This document shows, one piece after another, positions 43,098-52,576 of a stretch of 64,000 bases of DNA. Location: positions 2,882,501-2,946,500 of the forward strand of contig NZ_JAPEPO010000001.1 of the NCBI RefSeq assembly GCF_026340095.1, given 5' to 3'. Position 1 is the stretch's first letter; each line of letters opens with the position of its first letter. The stretch comes from Streptomyces sp. NBC_01446 (lineage in GTDB: Bacteria; Actinomycetota; Actinomycetes; Streptomycetales; Streptomycetaceae). The notes beneath the pieces were generated by a model. It was not told where the DNA came from and searched no databases. It worked only from the letters and a program-made list of their open reading frames with translations. The position numbers were made by a program, and so were the translations under genes.

Positions 43098-43195
43098 CGG
43101 GCGGCTCCCTGGGTGAGCTCTCCGAGCTCTCCGGGAAGTCCTGGGCGCCCGGGGCGTCTGGATGGGCCGGGGCCTCCGGGGGGAGGGGTGGTCAT
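43094..43195 (-). CDS. Small ORF coupled to the epimerase gene
   Basis: The 33-codon ORF has an ideal AAGGAG ribosome site 8 nt before its ATG and a stop overlapping the epimerase ATG (ATGA). The predicted peptide is Pro/Gly/Arg-rich with L-P-G-E-L-G-E-L near the end; no family. It may simply load ribosomes for the epimerase or be a real microprotein. The 116 bp between the membrane-protein stop and this ORF show nothing else. Confidence 0.6.
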   Translation of the reverse strand: MTTPPPGGPGPSRRPGRPGLPGELGELTQGAAR

Positions 43196-43311
43196 CTCGC
43201 GTTCTCCTTAGGGAAGTTGCCGTGGGTCTTCGGAAGGCCCGCGGTGTCGGCCCCGCGGGAGGGGAGCGGCCGGGCCGGCCGCTTCGTGTGGTCGTACGGC
43301 GTCGGACGCGG

Positions 43312-45036
43312 TCACGGAGTGGTGTCCGTGGGCGCGTGGGCGGAGGCCCTGGTGAGCGTGCGGGCCGCGTGGACGAGGAGGGTGAGCGCGGCAGCGCCGC
43401 AGGCCAGGCCAGGTACGGTGCCGGGCCCCCAGGCGTCGACGGCCGTCTCTACGGGGACGGCGAGGAAGCCGCAGCCGGGGAGGCGGCCGGCGAACACGGT
43501 GCAGACCGCGAGCGCCTCGGCCGCGGTGGCTGCGCCGAGGACGACGGCGGGGGCGTGGGTGCGGCCGTACGCCGTGAGCAGGCGGGCGAGCAGCAGGAGT
43601 GCGCCGAGCGTTCCGGCACCGGCGTATGCGGCGTCCTGGCCGAGTACGGCGGCGGCCACCCCGATGAGGGTCCACAGCGCACACAGGAAGAGCGCGAAGA
43701 CGGCGAGAAGAAGGGGGCGTACGGAGGCAACGAACTCATCGAGGCCCCGGCTGGAGGCGAGCCTGCGGCGGGCCACGGCGCCGAAGAGCTGGGCGCACCA
43801 GGCGCCGGGCGCGACGGCGAAGGCGAGGGCGAGGAGGGGGGCGGTGGCGGGTGCCCAGGCCTCGTCGGGACCGCCCGATACGGCGGCGCTCAGGAGTCCG
43901 TCGCCGAGGAGTGCGTAGGCGAGGAGCCAGCAGGTCCAGGCGCGGATGGCGGGCCCGGTGTGGGCGGTGGCGCGCAGCGGGCCCCGGCGCAGGGCCGCGC
44001 GGAGTGCGGCGGAGACGGCGAGCACGCCTCCGGCCCCGACCGCGAGCCGCAGTCGTCCGCCGGTGAAGTCGAGTCCTACGAGGGTGAGGGCGCCCAGCGT
44101 GCCGGGCAGCAGCGCGAGGGCGGCCCAGACGGGGCGTCGGCCGCGCGGCGTGCCGGATACGGCGTGCCGGGATTCCGGTTCGATGTCGCTGTCGCGGGGA
44201 ACGCGCGCGTACATCTCTTCGGCGAGCGAGAAGACGTCGCGGTGCCGGAAGCGGGCGGCGGTCCGGTCGGTCACGCCATGGGCCTCCAGGCCGGCGGCGA
44301 TCTCCAGTGCGTCGACGGCGCGCTCGCACAGCTCGCGGTGCCGGTGCATCAGCGCTTTCACGGGGTCCACGCTGGTACGGCGACGGCTGCCGGGGTTGGC
44401 GGCCTTGGCGGGGCTGCCGGGAGGGGAGGCCGACGGAGGGGGTGGCACGTCGGGGAGGGGGCTGCCCGTCGACGCGGCTGCGGCGGTGGCACGCCAGGCC
44501 ACGGGTTCGTTCAACAGCGCTTCGTCGCCCGCGGCGGGGTCGAGCCCACGGGCCGGCAACCCCGGCTCAGCGTCCGACTCCGGCTCCGCACGTCGCTCCG
44601 ACTCCGGCCCAGCCTCCGGCTCCCGCTCCGCACGCCGCTCCGACTCCGGCCCACCCTCCGGCTCCCGCTCCGCACGCCGCTCCGACTCCGGCCCACCCTC
44701 CGGCTCCCGCTCCGCACGCCGCTCCGACTCCGGCCCACCCTCCGGCTCCCGCTCCGCACGCCGCTCCGACTCCGGCCCACCCTCCGGCTCCCGCTCCGCA
44801 GGCCGCTCCGACTCCGGCCCAGCACCCGGCCCCGTAACCGGCCCAGCACCCAGCTCCATAACCGGCCCGACACCCGACCGCGGCTCCGACCCTCGGGCCG
44901 GCCCCGGCTCAGCACCCGATCCCGGCTCCCCCAACGCCTCCTGCGACCCCGCACCCCACGCATCCGCGCCACCCGGCACCTGAGGCGCGTCCAGGCTCGC
45001 GCCCACGACCGTCTCGTCCAACCCCTGCCCGCTCAC
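43312..45036 (-). CDS. Polytopic membrane protein with repetitive N-terminus
   Basis: The 574-aa protein has a disordered N-terminus (1-230) dominated by a 14-residue Glu/Arg/Pro repeat, a short helical soluble segment (about 240-305, with H-R-H-R-E-L-C-E-R-A), and about eight to ten hydrophobic helices from residue 315 to near the end. No family recognised. Placed between the PelF-like glycosyltransferase and the sugar epimerase, it is the natural candidate for the export or assembly membrane partner. GTG at 45036 overlaps the glycosyltransferase stop (GTGA). Confidence 0.8.
   Translation of the reverse strand: MSGQGLDETVVGASLDAPQVPGGADAWGAGSQEALGEPGSGAEPGPARGSEPRSGVGPVMELGAGPVTGPGAGPESERPAEREPEGGPESERRAEREPEGGPESERRAEREPEGGPESERRAEREPEGGPESERRAEREPEAGPESERRAEPESDAEPGLPARGLDPAAGDEALLNEPVAWRATAAAASTGSPLPDVPPPPSASPPGSPAKAANPGSRRRTSVDPVKALMHRHRELCERAVDALEIAAGLEAHGVTDRTAARFRHRDVFSLAEEMYARVPRDSDIEPESRHAVSGTPRGRRPVWAALALLPGTLGALTLVGLDFTGGRLRLAVGAGGVLAVSAALRAALRRGPLRATAHTGPAIRAWTCWLLAYALLGDGLLSAAVSGGPDEAWAPATAPLLALAFAVAPGAWCAQLFGAVARRRLASSRGLDEFVASVRPLLLAVFALFLCALWTLIGVAAAVLGQDAAYAGAGTLGALLLLARLLTAYGRTHAPAVVLGAATAAEALAVCTVFAGRLPGCGFLAVPVETAVDAWGPGTVPGLACGAAALTLLVHAARTLTRASAHAPTDTTP
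44574..44825. repeat. 42-bp in-frame tandem repeat
   Basis: Five near-identical 42-bp units (44616-44825) and a diverged sixth (44574-44615) encode the 14-residue unit E-P-E-G-G-P-E-S-E-R-R-A-E-R in the membrane protein. Near identity at DNA level implies recent expansion. Confidence 0.9.
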
Positions 45037-46922
45037 GCGTCCCCCTCCCCACCCGGAAAGGCCCCGGCCAACTGGCTTTGCTCGCCGGCCGGCCGCTGCC
45101 CGCCACCGCCCGAACCAACGGCACTGCCCGAACCAACGCCACCGCCCGAGCCGATCCCCCCACCCGCACCAACGGCACCGCCCCCAGGGGCAGCCGCCTC
45201 CCCCTCCGTCCCCGCCCAACTAGGCGGGCCCCCAGAAGCGGAGCGCCCCGCCAGCCACGTGCCGAAGCCTCCGCCCGACTCGCTCGTCGGTGCGGTCCAG
45301 CGGCCCGGCACATGGGCCTCCGGGGGGTTGGCGAAGGGCAGGGGGTCGCCCGCGTCGTCCACGGGTTCACGGCGCACGGGGCAGTGAGAAACGATCTCCA
45401 GGTAAATGCCGTGAAATGCCGTGATGTTCTGCTCGACGGTGAAGAGTTCGAGCGCTCGTGCCCGCGCGGCGGCGCCGAGCCGTTCGCGGCGCCCCGGGTC
45501 ACGCAGCAGCGACACACACGCTTCGGCGAGCGCCCGCGGATTGCGCGGCGGGACCACCAGGCCGGTGCCGCCGATGACCTCGACGACGGCGCCCGCGTCG
45601 GTCGAGACCGTCGCGCGTCCGCAGAACATCGCCTCGACGAGGCTGATGGGGAACCCCTCGACGATGCTCGACAGGACGACGACGCTCCCGGCGGCGTACG
45701 CGTCCGCGAGGTCGGGCGTCTCGGGCCCGCCGATCTCCTCGAAGGAGACCGGGTTGTCGCCCATCGCGTGGGCGCCCTCCGCCTCGTCGGGGAAGAGCTG
45801 GGCGGCGAGGGCCTTGCAGTGGGCGAGGTAGGCGGCGGCGTCGGGTCCCTCGGCGGGCGCTCCGACGAGGCGCAGGCGGGCCTTGGGCTCCTCCTTGCGG
45901 ATCTCCGCGAAGGCGTGGAGGAGGGAGATCAGGTCCTTGGAGGGTTCGATGCGGCCGACCCAGACGAGGGTGCCTGGCTCCCCCGGTTCCTCGCGCTCGC
46001 CGATCTCGGCGAAGCGGGAGGCCTCCATGCCGGGGTGGACGGTGCGCAGTTTCGCGCGGTCGGCGCCGCACCGCTCCTGCCAGCGCCGGGCGTGCGTGTT
46101 GCCGGGGGTGATGATCGCGGCCTGCCGGTAGGTCTCGGCGGCGAGGCCGCCGTGGAATGCGGCGAGCATCGCCCGTACGGGGGCGCTGAGTTCGGCGTCG
46201 CCGGTCGCGATGTAGTGGGCCCGCAGCTGTACGCCGTACTCGGTGACGAGGAGGGGGACGCCGGAGAAGTGGTGGGCGACGAGTCCGGGGAGGGCGGCGG
46301 GGCCGCCGGAGGTGGCGTGGCACAGGTCGACCGAGCCGAGGCCGTCGTCGCCGTACCAGTCGAGGGAGAGCGGGCGCAGGGCGCGTTCGATCTGTCCGGC
46401 GACAGCGAGGAGGTCGGGGACGCGGGCGGCGCGGGCCGCGCGCAGGGCGCCCGGTGCGCGGCAGGCGCGCTCCAGTGTGCGCACGGCGGTTTCGGAGCGC
46501 AGGGCGCCGACGAGTCCGCCTTCGTCGCGGGCGAGTTCGGCGAGGGCGTACAGCGCGTTGCCGAAACGGTCCGCCTCGGCGCCGGCGGAGTGGGCGGGCG
46601 CACCCGCGAGGCCGGTGGGGTCGGGGGAAGCCCCGGTACAGACGGCCGCGGCCAGTTCCGCGTACGCGTCGGCGAAGCGTCGCCTGCTGCGGCGTCCGTA
46701 GCCGGTGCCGTCGTCGGCGGCGGTCCACATCGGCGCGGTGCGCACCCGGCTGACCTGCGGGGGCAGTTCGATCCAGCCGCGGTCCTCCTGGTCCTGACTG
46801 CGGCTGAGCGCGTAGAGGTCGAACTCGTGCTGCTCGAGCCCGCGCACGAGCCGGTCGCACCAGAGTCTGGCCTCACCGCTCACATACGGATAGCCACCCT
46901 CCGTAAGCAGTCCGATGCGCAC
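45033..46922 (-). CDS. PelF-like GT4 glycosyltransferase (DUF3492)
   Basis: The 629-aa protein starts with the DUF3492 signature seen in PelF: L-L-T-E-G-G-Y-P-Y-V-S-G (residues 5-16) and H-E-F-D-L-Y-A-L. A GT-B fold follows, with G-R-I-E-P-S-K-D (about 330) and the nucleotide-sugar-binding E-G-F-P-I-S-L-V-E-A-M (about 430). PelF is the UDP-HexNAc polymerising enzyme of Pel exopolysaccharide. The last 110 residues are a Gly/Ser/Ala low-complexity tail absent from typical PelF. GTG at 46922 is selected because family homology begins there. First gene of the cluster, with its own leader after a terminator. Confidence 0.88.
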   Translation of the reverse strand: MRIGLLTEGGYPYVSGEARLWCDRLVRGLEQHEFDLYALSRSQDQEDRGWIELPPQVSRVRTAPMWTAADDGTGYGRRSRRRFADAYAELAAAVCTGASPDPTGLAGAPAHSAGAEADRFGNALYALAELARDEGGLVGALRSETAVRTLERACRAPGALRAARAARVPDLLAVAGQIERALRPLSLDWYGDDGLGSVDLCHATSGGPAALPGLVAHHFSGVPLLVTEYGVQLRAHYIATGDAELSAPVRAMLAAFHGGLAAETYRQAAIITPGNTHARRWQERCGADRAKLRTVHPGMEASRFAEIGEREEPGEPGTLVWVGRIEPSKDLISLLHAFAEIRKEEPKARLRLVGAPAEGPDAAAYLAHCKALAAQLFPDEAEGAHAMGDNPVSFEEIGGPETPDLADAYAAGSVVVLSSIVEGFPISLVEAMFCGRATVSTDAGAVVEVIGGTGLVVPPRNPRALAEACVSLLRDPGRRERLGAAARARALELFTVEQNITAFHGIYLEIVSHCPVRREPVDDAGDPLPFANPPEAHVPGRWTAPTSESGGGFGTWLAGRSASGGPPSWAGTEGEAAAPGGGAVGAGGGIGSGGGVGSGSAVGSGGGGQRPAGEQSQLAGAFPGGEGDA

Positions 46923-46949
46923 GAGTACACCCCCGATCTCCCGTCTGGG

Positions 46950-46973
46950 GAGCCGCCGTTGGCCCGGCGGCTC
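46950..46973 (-). other. Hairpin in the glycosyltransferase leader
   Basis: GAGCCGCC and its complement form an 8-bp stem with an 8-base loop, 27 nt upstream of the PelF-like start and close to its ribosome site. A regulatory role is possible but unproven. Confidence 0.35.
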
Positions 46974-47000
46974 AGCGGGACGAACGTATGCGGACATGCC

Positions 47001-47034
47001 GGTGGCGTGATGGACGGTTGTCCATCACGCCACC
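47001..47034 (-). terminator. Terminator of the peptide ABC operon
   Basis: A 15-bp perfect stem (47001-47015 with 47020-47034) with a GGTT/AACC loop lies 76 nt past the ATPase stop and separates the transporter from the polysaccharide cluster. Confidence 0.85.
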
Positions 47035-47110
47035 AAAAGGGGTGAACGGCAGTAACTTTCCCGCGCGGGTAGCGTTCTGTCGCGCTACACACTCATTGCG
47101 TCACGGAATG

Positions 47111-48688
47111 TCATGCTGCGGCCAGCTCCCTGCGGGCGGAGCGTCGTCGCGCGGCGACGGCCGGATCGAGCGCCGGCACGGCGGCGAGCAGCTGCCGGGT
47201 GTACGGGTCCTGTGGCGCTCCGTAGACCTCGTCCACGGTGCCGTACTCGACGACGCGTCCCTTGCGCATGACGGCGACCCGGTCGCTGACCTGGCGGACG
47301 ACGGCGAGGTCGTGGGCGATGAAGACGAGGGCGAGGCCCAGCTCGTCCTGGAGTTCCCGCAGCAGGCCGGTGACCTGGGCCTGGGTCGTGACGTCGAGGG
47401 CGGAGACGGCTTCGTCGCACACGATGATGCGCGGTTCGGCGGCGAGCGCGCGGGCGATCCCGACGCGCTGGCGCTGGCCGCCGCTGAACTCGTGCGGATA
47501 GCGCCCGTAGTGCGCCGGGTCCAGCCCGACGCGTTCCAGGAGTTCCTCGACCCGGCCGCGCACCTCCTTGTCGCCGCGCGCCCGCAGCGGGTCGGCGACG
47601 GACTCCCCCACGCTGCGGCGGGGGTTGAGGGAGGAGACGGGGTCCTGGAACACCATCTGCACGCCCGTGTCGGCGCGCGCCCCTGACAGGAGCACCTGTC
47701 CGGACGTCGGTTCGAGGAGCCCGACGAGCATCCGCCCGAGCGTGGTCTTGCCGCTGCCGCTCTCGCCCACGATTCCGAGGGTCTCGCCCCGGCGCACGGT
47801 CAGGGAGACCCCGTCGACGGCGGCGAAGGCGCGCTTGCCGCGCCCGAACTCCCGTCGCAGGCCGACCGCTTCGAGCAGGGCGTCGCCCGTCGCGTCCGGG
47901 CGCTGCGGGCGTGCCGCGTCGACGCGGGGGACGGACCCGAGCAGTTCCTTCGTGTACGCGGCGGAGGGTGCGCCGAGCACGTCGGCGACGGCTCCGCGTT
48001 CGACGGCGCGGCCGTGGCGCATGACGAGGACGTCGTCGACGCTCTCGGCGGCGACGCCCACGTCGTGGGTGACGAGGATGAGACCCATGCCGGTCTCCTG
48101 GCGCAGTCCGTGCAGCAGGTCGAGGATCTGCGCCTGGACGGTGACGTCGAGGGCGGTGGTCGGTTCGTCGGCGACGAGGAGGGCGGGTTCGCAGGCCAGG
48201 GCCATGGCGATCAGGGCGCGCTGGCGCATGCCGCCGCTGAACTCGTGGGGGCGTGACCGCGCGCGGCGGGCGGCGTCGGGGATGCCGACCCGGTCGAGCA
48301 CTTCCACGGCACGCGCGCGTGCGGCGCGCCGGGACGCCTTGGAGTGCACGCGGTACACCTCGGCGATCTGGTCGCCGACGGCGTAGTACGGGTCGAGGGA
48401 GGACAGCGGGTCCTGGAAGACCATCGCGGCCGTCCCGCCCCGCAGCCGCCGCAGGGCCTCGCCGTCGGCTTCCTGTACGTCGGTGCCGGCGGCCCGCACG
48501 GACCCGGTGACGCGCGCGCCGGTCCCCCGGTGGAGGCCGAGGAGCGCGGAGGCGACCGTGCTCTTGCCGGATCCGGACTCGCCGACGACGCCGAGCGCCG
48601 CGCCCTGCTCCAGGCGGAAGGAGAGCGTGTCGACGGCCCGCAGGTCCCCGAACTCGACGGTGAGCGCATCCACTTCGACGAGGCTCAT
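47111..48688 (-). CDS. Peptide ABC transporter, fused dual ATPase
   Basis: The 525-aa fusion contains two complete ABC ATPase domains, DppD-like and DppF-like. Walker A G-E-S-G-S-G-K-S (about 35) and G-E-S-G-S-G-K-T (about 300); signatures F-S-G-G-M-R-Q-R and F-S-G-G-Q-R-Q-R; Walker B D-E-P-T and D-E-A-V-S-A-L-D. It energises import through the two adjacent permeases. Its start overlaps the upstream permease stop (ATGA). Last gene of the operon. Confidence 0.95.
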   Translation of the reverse strand: MSLVEVDALTVEFGDLRAVDTLSFRLEQGAALGVVGESGSGKSTVASALLGLHRGTGARVTGSVRAAGTDVQEADGEALRRLRGGTAAMVFQDPLSSLDPYYAVGDQIAEVYRVHSKASRRAARARAVEVLDRVGIPDAARRARSRPHEFSGGMRQRALIAMALACEPALLVADEPTTALDVTVQAQILDLLHGLRQETGMGLILVTHDVGVAAESVDDVLVMRHGRAVERGAVADVLGAPSAAYTKELLGSVPRVDAARPQRPDATGDALLEAVGLRREFGRGKRAFAAVDGVSLTVRRGETLGIVGESGSGKTTLGRMLVGLLEPTSGQVLLSGARADTGVQMVFQDPVSSLNPRRSVGESVADPLRARGDKEVRGRVEELLERVGLDPAHYGRYPHEFSGGQRQRVGIARALAAEPRIIVCDEAVSALDVTTQAQVTGLLRELQDELGLALVFIAHDLAVVRQVSDRVAVMRKGRVVEYGTVDEVYGAPQDPYTRQLLAAVPALDPAVAARRRSARRELAAA

Positions 48689-49674
48689 GACAGGACCACC
48701 CGTCGGTCGGCCACCGCGTACAGGACGTCCGCGACGGCATTGGCGAGTACGACGAAGAAGCCGGTGACGAGGACCATGCCGACGACGACCGGCAGGTCGA
48801 CGACGTTGACGGCGTGCACGAGTTCGCGGCCGAGTCCGGGGATGCCGAACAGGGTCTCGCTGAGCACGGCGCCGCCGAACATGGAGCCGAAGTCGTTGGC
48901 GTTCAGGGCGATGACAGGGGCGACGGCGCCGCGCAGTGCGTGCCGTCCGATGATGGAGCGTTCGCCGACCCCGTAGGCGCGGAAGGTGCGCACGTGGTCC
49001 TCGGCGAGGGTCTCCAGCATGGACGCGCGGGTGAGGCGCGCGTACTTGGCGGCCTCGATGAGGGCGAGCGACAGCCAGGGCAGGAGCAGGTTCCACGCCC
49101 ACTGTTCGGGGTCGTCGGTGAAGGGCACGTACTGCGGGAAAGGCAGCCACTGGAGCTGTCCGCAGACGACGATCATCAGCAGCAGGCCGATGACGAAGAC
49201 GGGCGTGGCCGTGCCGGCGAGGGTGATTGCGGTGAGGATCCGCTCCGTGGGACGGCCGCGCCGCCATGCGGACAGGACGCCGGTGCCGACGCCGAGGATC
49301 AGCCACAGCACCATGGCGCCGAGCGCGAGCGAGGCGGTGGCGGGCAGCTTGGTGAGGATCAGCTGCGTGACCTGCTGGTCGGTCTGGTACGAGAAGCCGA
49401 GGCAGGGGGCGTCGCAGTGCTGGACGGCGGTGCCGGTGGAGAAGTCCTGTCCTACGAAGATGCCCTGGAGGAAGTGCCAGTAGCGCAGGTACAGCGGATC
49501 GTCGAGCCTCAACTGGTCGGCGACCTGCTGCACTTGGGCGGGCGAGCAGCGGGGGCCGCAGCTGATCTGGGCGACATTGCCGGGGGCCGCGTAGAAGACG
49601 ACGTAGATGATCACGGAGATGGCGAGCAGGGTGACGGCGGCGCCGATCGCCCTGCGCAGCAGGAAGCCGGTCAT
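48685..49674 (-). CDS. Peptide ABC transporter permease, DppB/OppB type
   Basis: The 329-aa permease has about six transmembrane helices, an extracytoplasmic region with several cysteines (about residues 39-95, including I-S-C-G-P-R-C) and the EAA-type loop around A-Y-G-V-G-E-R (about 235). ATGA overlaps on both sides (with the DppC-type gene upstream and the ATPase downstream) make the operon translationally coupled. The extra cysteines outside the membrane are unusual for DppB. Confidence 0.93.
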   Translation of the reverse strand: MTGFLLRRAIGAAVTLLAISVIIYVVFYAAPGNVAQISCGPRCSPAQVQQVADQLRLDDPLYLRYWHFLQGIFVGQDFSTGTAVQHCDAPCLGFSYQTDQQVTQLILTKLPATASLALGAMVLWLILGVGTGVLSAWRRGRPTERILTAITLAGTATPVFVIGLLLMIVVCGQLQWLPFPQYVPFTDDPEQWAWNLLLPWLSLALIEAAKYARLTRASMLETLAEDHVRTFRAYGVGERSIIGRHALRGAVAPVIALNANDFGSMFGGAVLSETLFGIPGLGRELVHAVNVVDLPVVVGMVLVTGFFVVLANAVADVLYAVADRRVVLS

Positions 49675-50669
49675 GCGCCGGCCTCCCGCTTGCGGCCCGT
49701 GCCGATGCGCAGGCGGGACGCGGCGCGCGGGTCGAGCGCGGTACGCACGCCGTCGCCGAGGACGGTGAGCGCGAGCACGGTCACGAAGAGCGTGCCTGCG
49801 GGCAGCAGTAGGTACTGCGGTGCGGCCTGGTACCAGACGTCGGCGGCGGTGAGCATCTGTCCCCAGGAGGGTGTGGGCGGTTTGACGCCGACGCCGAGGA
49901 ACGAGAGGGCCGCCTCGACGGTGACGTTCGTCGGGACGAGCAGGGACGCGTACGTGATGACGGGCGCGGCGAGCGACGGGAGGAGTTCGCGACGGGCGAT
50001 CTGCCAGGTGGGCCAGCCGCTGAGCCGGGCCGCGGCCACGAAGTCGCGTTCCTTGAGGGTGATGGTCTGGGCGCGCACGATCTTGGCGGTGCCGCCCCAG
50101 GCCACGAGCCCGATCACCAGGGCGACGAGGACGGGCCGGGGAAAGCCGCTCGGGACGATCGCCATCAGGGCGAGCGCGAGGATCATCAAGGGCAGCGCGA
50201 CGATGACGTCGGTGGCGCGGCTGAGGACCTGGTCGACCCAGCGGTTGCCGAGCCCGGCCGCGATGCCGACGGTGACGCCGATGAACACCTGCACGACGGT
50301 GGCGGCGAGTGCGACGCCGAGTGAGACCCGGGCCCCGTAGACGAGGCGGGTGAACAGGTCGCGTCCGGTCTGCGGTTCGACGCCGAGCCAGTGCTCGCCG
50401 CCGGCTCCGCCGAACGCGCCGACGGGCACGCCGCCGCGCGCGGAGTCGATGAGGTGGGGGTGGTACGTGTTCGGGTCCTGGCCCTCGATCAGCGCGAGGA
50501 GCGGGGCCCCGAGTGCGATCAGGACGAGCAGGGCGACGACGGTCGCCGCGACGAGGGCGGCGCGCTGCGTGCGCAGGCGCCGCCAGAACTGACGGGCTCC
50601 GGAGACGGGGGCGGACGCCGTGATGGCGCCCGCCCCTGCGGTCTCCGAGGCCACAAGTGCCTCGGTCAT
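49671..50669 (-). CDS. Peptide ABC transporter permease, DppC/OppC type
   Basis: The 332-aa permease has a cytoplasmic N-terminus (1-35), about six helices, G-x-D-x-x-T-R-L-V-Y-G-A-R (about 100-112) typical of OppC, and the EAA loop A-A-R-L-S-G-W-P-x-W-Q-I (about 215). Works with the DppB-type permease as the channel. It begins 4 bp after the binding-protein stop. Confidence 0.93.
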   Translation of the reverse strand: MTEALVASETAGAGAITASAPVSGARQFWRRLRTQRAALVAATVVALLVLIALGAPLLALIEGQDPNTYHPHLIDSARGGVPVGAFGGAGGEHWLGVEPQTGRDLFTRLVYGARVSLGVALAATVVQVFIGVTVGIAAGLGNRWVDQVLSRATDVIVALPLMILALALMAIVPSGFPRPVLVALVIGLVAWGGTAKIVRAQTITLKERDFVAAARLSGWPTWQIARRELLPSLAAPVITYASLLVPTNVTVEAALSFLGVGVKPPTPSWGQMLTAADVWYQAAPQYLLLPAGTLFVTVLALTVLGDGVRTALDPRAASRLRIGTGRKREAGA

Positions 50670-50673
50670 CGCG

Positions 50674-52392
50674 TCACTTCACCGAGACCTGCGAGATGTC
50701 GAGCACGCCGGTCCAGTCACTGATGACGATGTTCTTGACGTCCGGTCCGTACAGGCGCTTGTACACAGGGTGGAACAGCGGCACGGTCAGTGCCTTCTCC
50801 CCGATCTTCTTGTCCAGTGCACCCCAGCGCTCGGCGGCAGCGTCAAGATCGGTCAACTTGTTGATCGAGTCGATCTCGTCATTGACGGACTTGTCGTCGA
50901 GGAAGCCGGTGTTGAAGTTCGCGCCGTCCTTGACGATCTGCCGGCCGTCGAAGATCGGGGCGAGGAACGGGCCGCCGGAGGGCCAGTCGGCTCCCCAGTG
51001 CGCGAGGAAGAAGCCGGGCTCCTTCTTGGCGCTGTGGATCGTGTCGGAGTAGTCGTTCGCCTCCAGGCCCTGGAGCTTGACGGTGATGCCGGCCTTCTTC
51101 AGGGCGTCCTGGAGGGCGGTGGCGATCTCCGGACTGGTCTCGAAGTCCTTGGCGTTGGAGTGCGTGAGGGTGACGGTCAGGCCGTTCTTGTAACCGGCCT
51201 CCTTGAGCAGCTCCTTGGCCTTCTGCGCGTTGCCTGATGCGCCGGCCGGGAAGTGGTCGTACGCGGTGTAACCGAAGGACTTCTGGTCCGGAAGGTACGT
51301 CGTGGCGGGCTCGGCGAGCGAGGAGCCGCCGGCGGCGTTGATCACGGAGGAGCGGTCGACGGCGTATGAGATCGCCTGGCGCACCTTCGGGTTGTCGAAC
51401 GGCTTCACCTTCGGGTTGAAGGCGATGTAGTTCGTGTAGCCGAAGTGGCCGGTGCCGACGCGGGCGGCGAGCTTCTTGTCACCGCTGACCTTGGCGAGTT
51501 CGGCGGGGCCGAGGTTGGTGTCGGTGGTGACTGCGGCGGCGTCGGCGCCCTGACCTGCGGAGAGCCGCTGGTTGATGACGGAGGAGTCGAGACCGGAGCG
51601 GACATCGATCCGGTCCGGGTAGGCCTTGCGCTCCTCGTCGGTCGTCGCGGACCAGTGTGTGTTGCGCTCCAGGACGAGCCGCTCGCCGTCGTTCTCGTTC
51701 TTGACGACCTTGTACGGGCCGGACGAGACGGGGTGCTCCTCGTACTTCGTGCCGGTGTCCTTGGCCTTGGGCACGGGCGTGAACTGCGTCTGCGTGGCCA
51801 GGTAGGGGAACTCGCCCTCGGGCTTGTTCAGGTGGAAGACGACGGTCCGCGCGTCCGGGGTCTCGATCGAGTCGAGGCCCTTCTTGTCCTTGTACGGGCC
51901 CTGGTAGTCGGCGCCACCGATCAGCCAGTCCCTCAAGTACGGTGCTCCGCCGGAGAGTTCGGCCGCGAAGGACCGCTCGATGCCGTACTTGATGTCGGTG
52001 GACGTGATGGGCGATCCGTCCTCGTACGTGAGGCCCTTCTTCAAGGTGTACGTCCACACGGTCGCGTTCTTGCTGGGCTTGCCCAGGTCGGTGGCGAGGT
52101 CGGGGACGACCTTCGCGCCCGCTGCCCCATCCTCGCGGTTGCGGGTGGTCAGCGTGCGGAAGACGAGCGAGGGGACGTTGCCGCCGCCGGAGGTGTAGAG
52201 CCGCGCCGGGTCGAAGTCGGACTGCGGGTTGGAGTTGAGGACGGTGAGGGTGCCGCCCTTCTGCGGCTTGGCGTCGGAGCTCCCCCCTGCGTCGCTGTCC
52301 TTGGGCCCGGCGCAGGCGGCGGCGCCGACGGCGAGGACCACGCTGACGGATGCGGCGGCCACGCGGCGCGCTATGACGGACGGTTGACGCAT
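50674..52392 (-). CDS. Peptide ABC transporter substrate-binding lipoprotein (SBP family 5)
   Basis: The 572-aa extracytoplasmic receptor has a lipoprotein signal (Cys27 in G-A-A-A-C), then a family 5 solute-binding domain with E-R-S-F-A-A-E (about 130) and Y-A-V-D-R (about 330). It delivers oligopeptides or a peptide-like ligand to the permeases. AAGGGG precedes the ATG. The leader between 52393 and 52576 has no other gene; a 30-codon Cys-ending ORF and a strong promoter lie upstream, suggesting regulation by cysteine. Confidence 0.93.
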   Translation of the reverse strand: MRQPSVIARRVAAASVSVVLAVGAAACAGPKDSDAGGSSDAKPQKGGTLTVLNSNPQSDFDPARLYTSGGGNVPSLVFRTLTTRNREDGAAGAKVVPDLATDLGKPSKNATVWTYTLKKGLTYEDGSPITSTDIKYGIERSFAAELSGGAPYLRDWLIGGADYQGPYKDKKGLDSIETPDARTVVFHLNKPEGEFPYLATQTQFTPVPKAKDTGTKYEEHPVSSGPYKVVKNENDGERLVLERNTHWSATTDEERKAYPDRIDVRSGLDSSVINQRLSAGQGADAAAVTTDTNLGPAELAKVSGDKKLAARVGTGHFGYTNYIAFNPKVKPFDNPKVRQAISYAVDRSSVINAAGGSSLAEPATTYLPDQKSFGYTAYDHFPAGASGNAQKAKELLKEAGYKNGLTVTLTHSNAKDFETSPEIATALQDALKKAGITVKLQGLEANDYSDTIHSAKKEPGFFLAHWGADWPSGGPFLAPIFDGRQIVKDGANFNTGFLDDKSVNDEIDSINKLTDLDAAAERWGALDKKIGEKALTVPLFHPVYKRLYGPDVKNIVISDWTGVLDISQVSVK

Positions 52393-52576
52393 CGGAAATC
52401 GACCCCTTGGGGAATGTGCGCTGCGCTGGGCAGCAGAGGGCAGGCAGGGAAATGCGCAGAACTCGCCCGAGGCACGTCGACAGCCGGAAAACGCGAAACC
52501 GGAAACCCTGAGAAGAAATAAGGGTGGATACCGGAAAGGAGAGATTAAATGCGACGCGGCACGCCAGGGGCGGGCG

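Noticed and set aside
44574..44825. CRISPR array
   Set aside because: The 42-bp units abut with no unique spacers and keep an open reading frame, so this is a coding tandem repeat.
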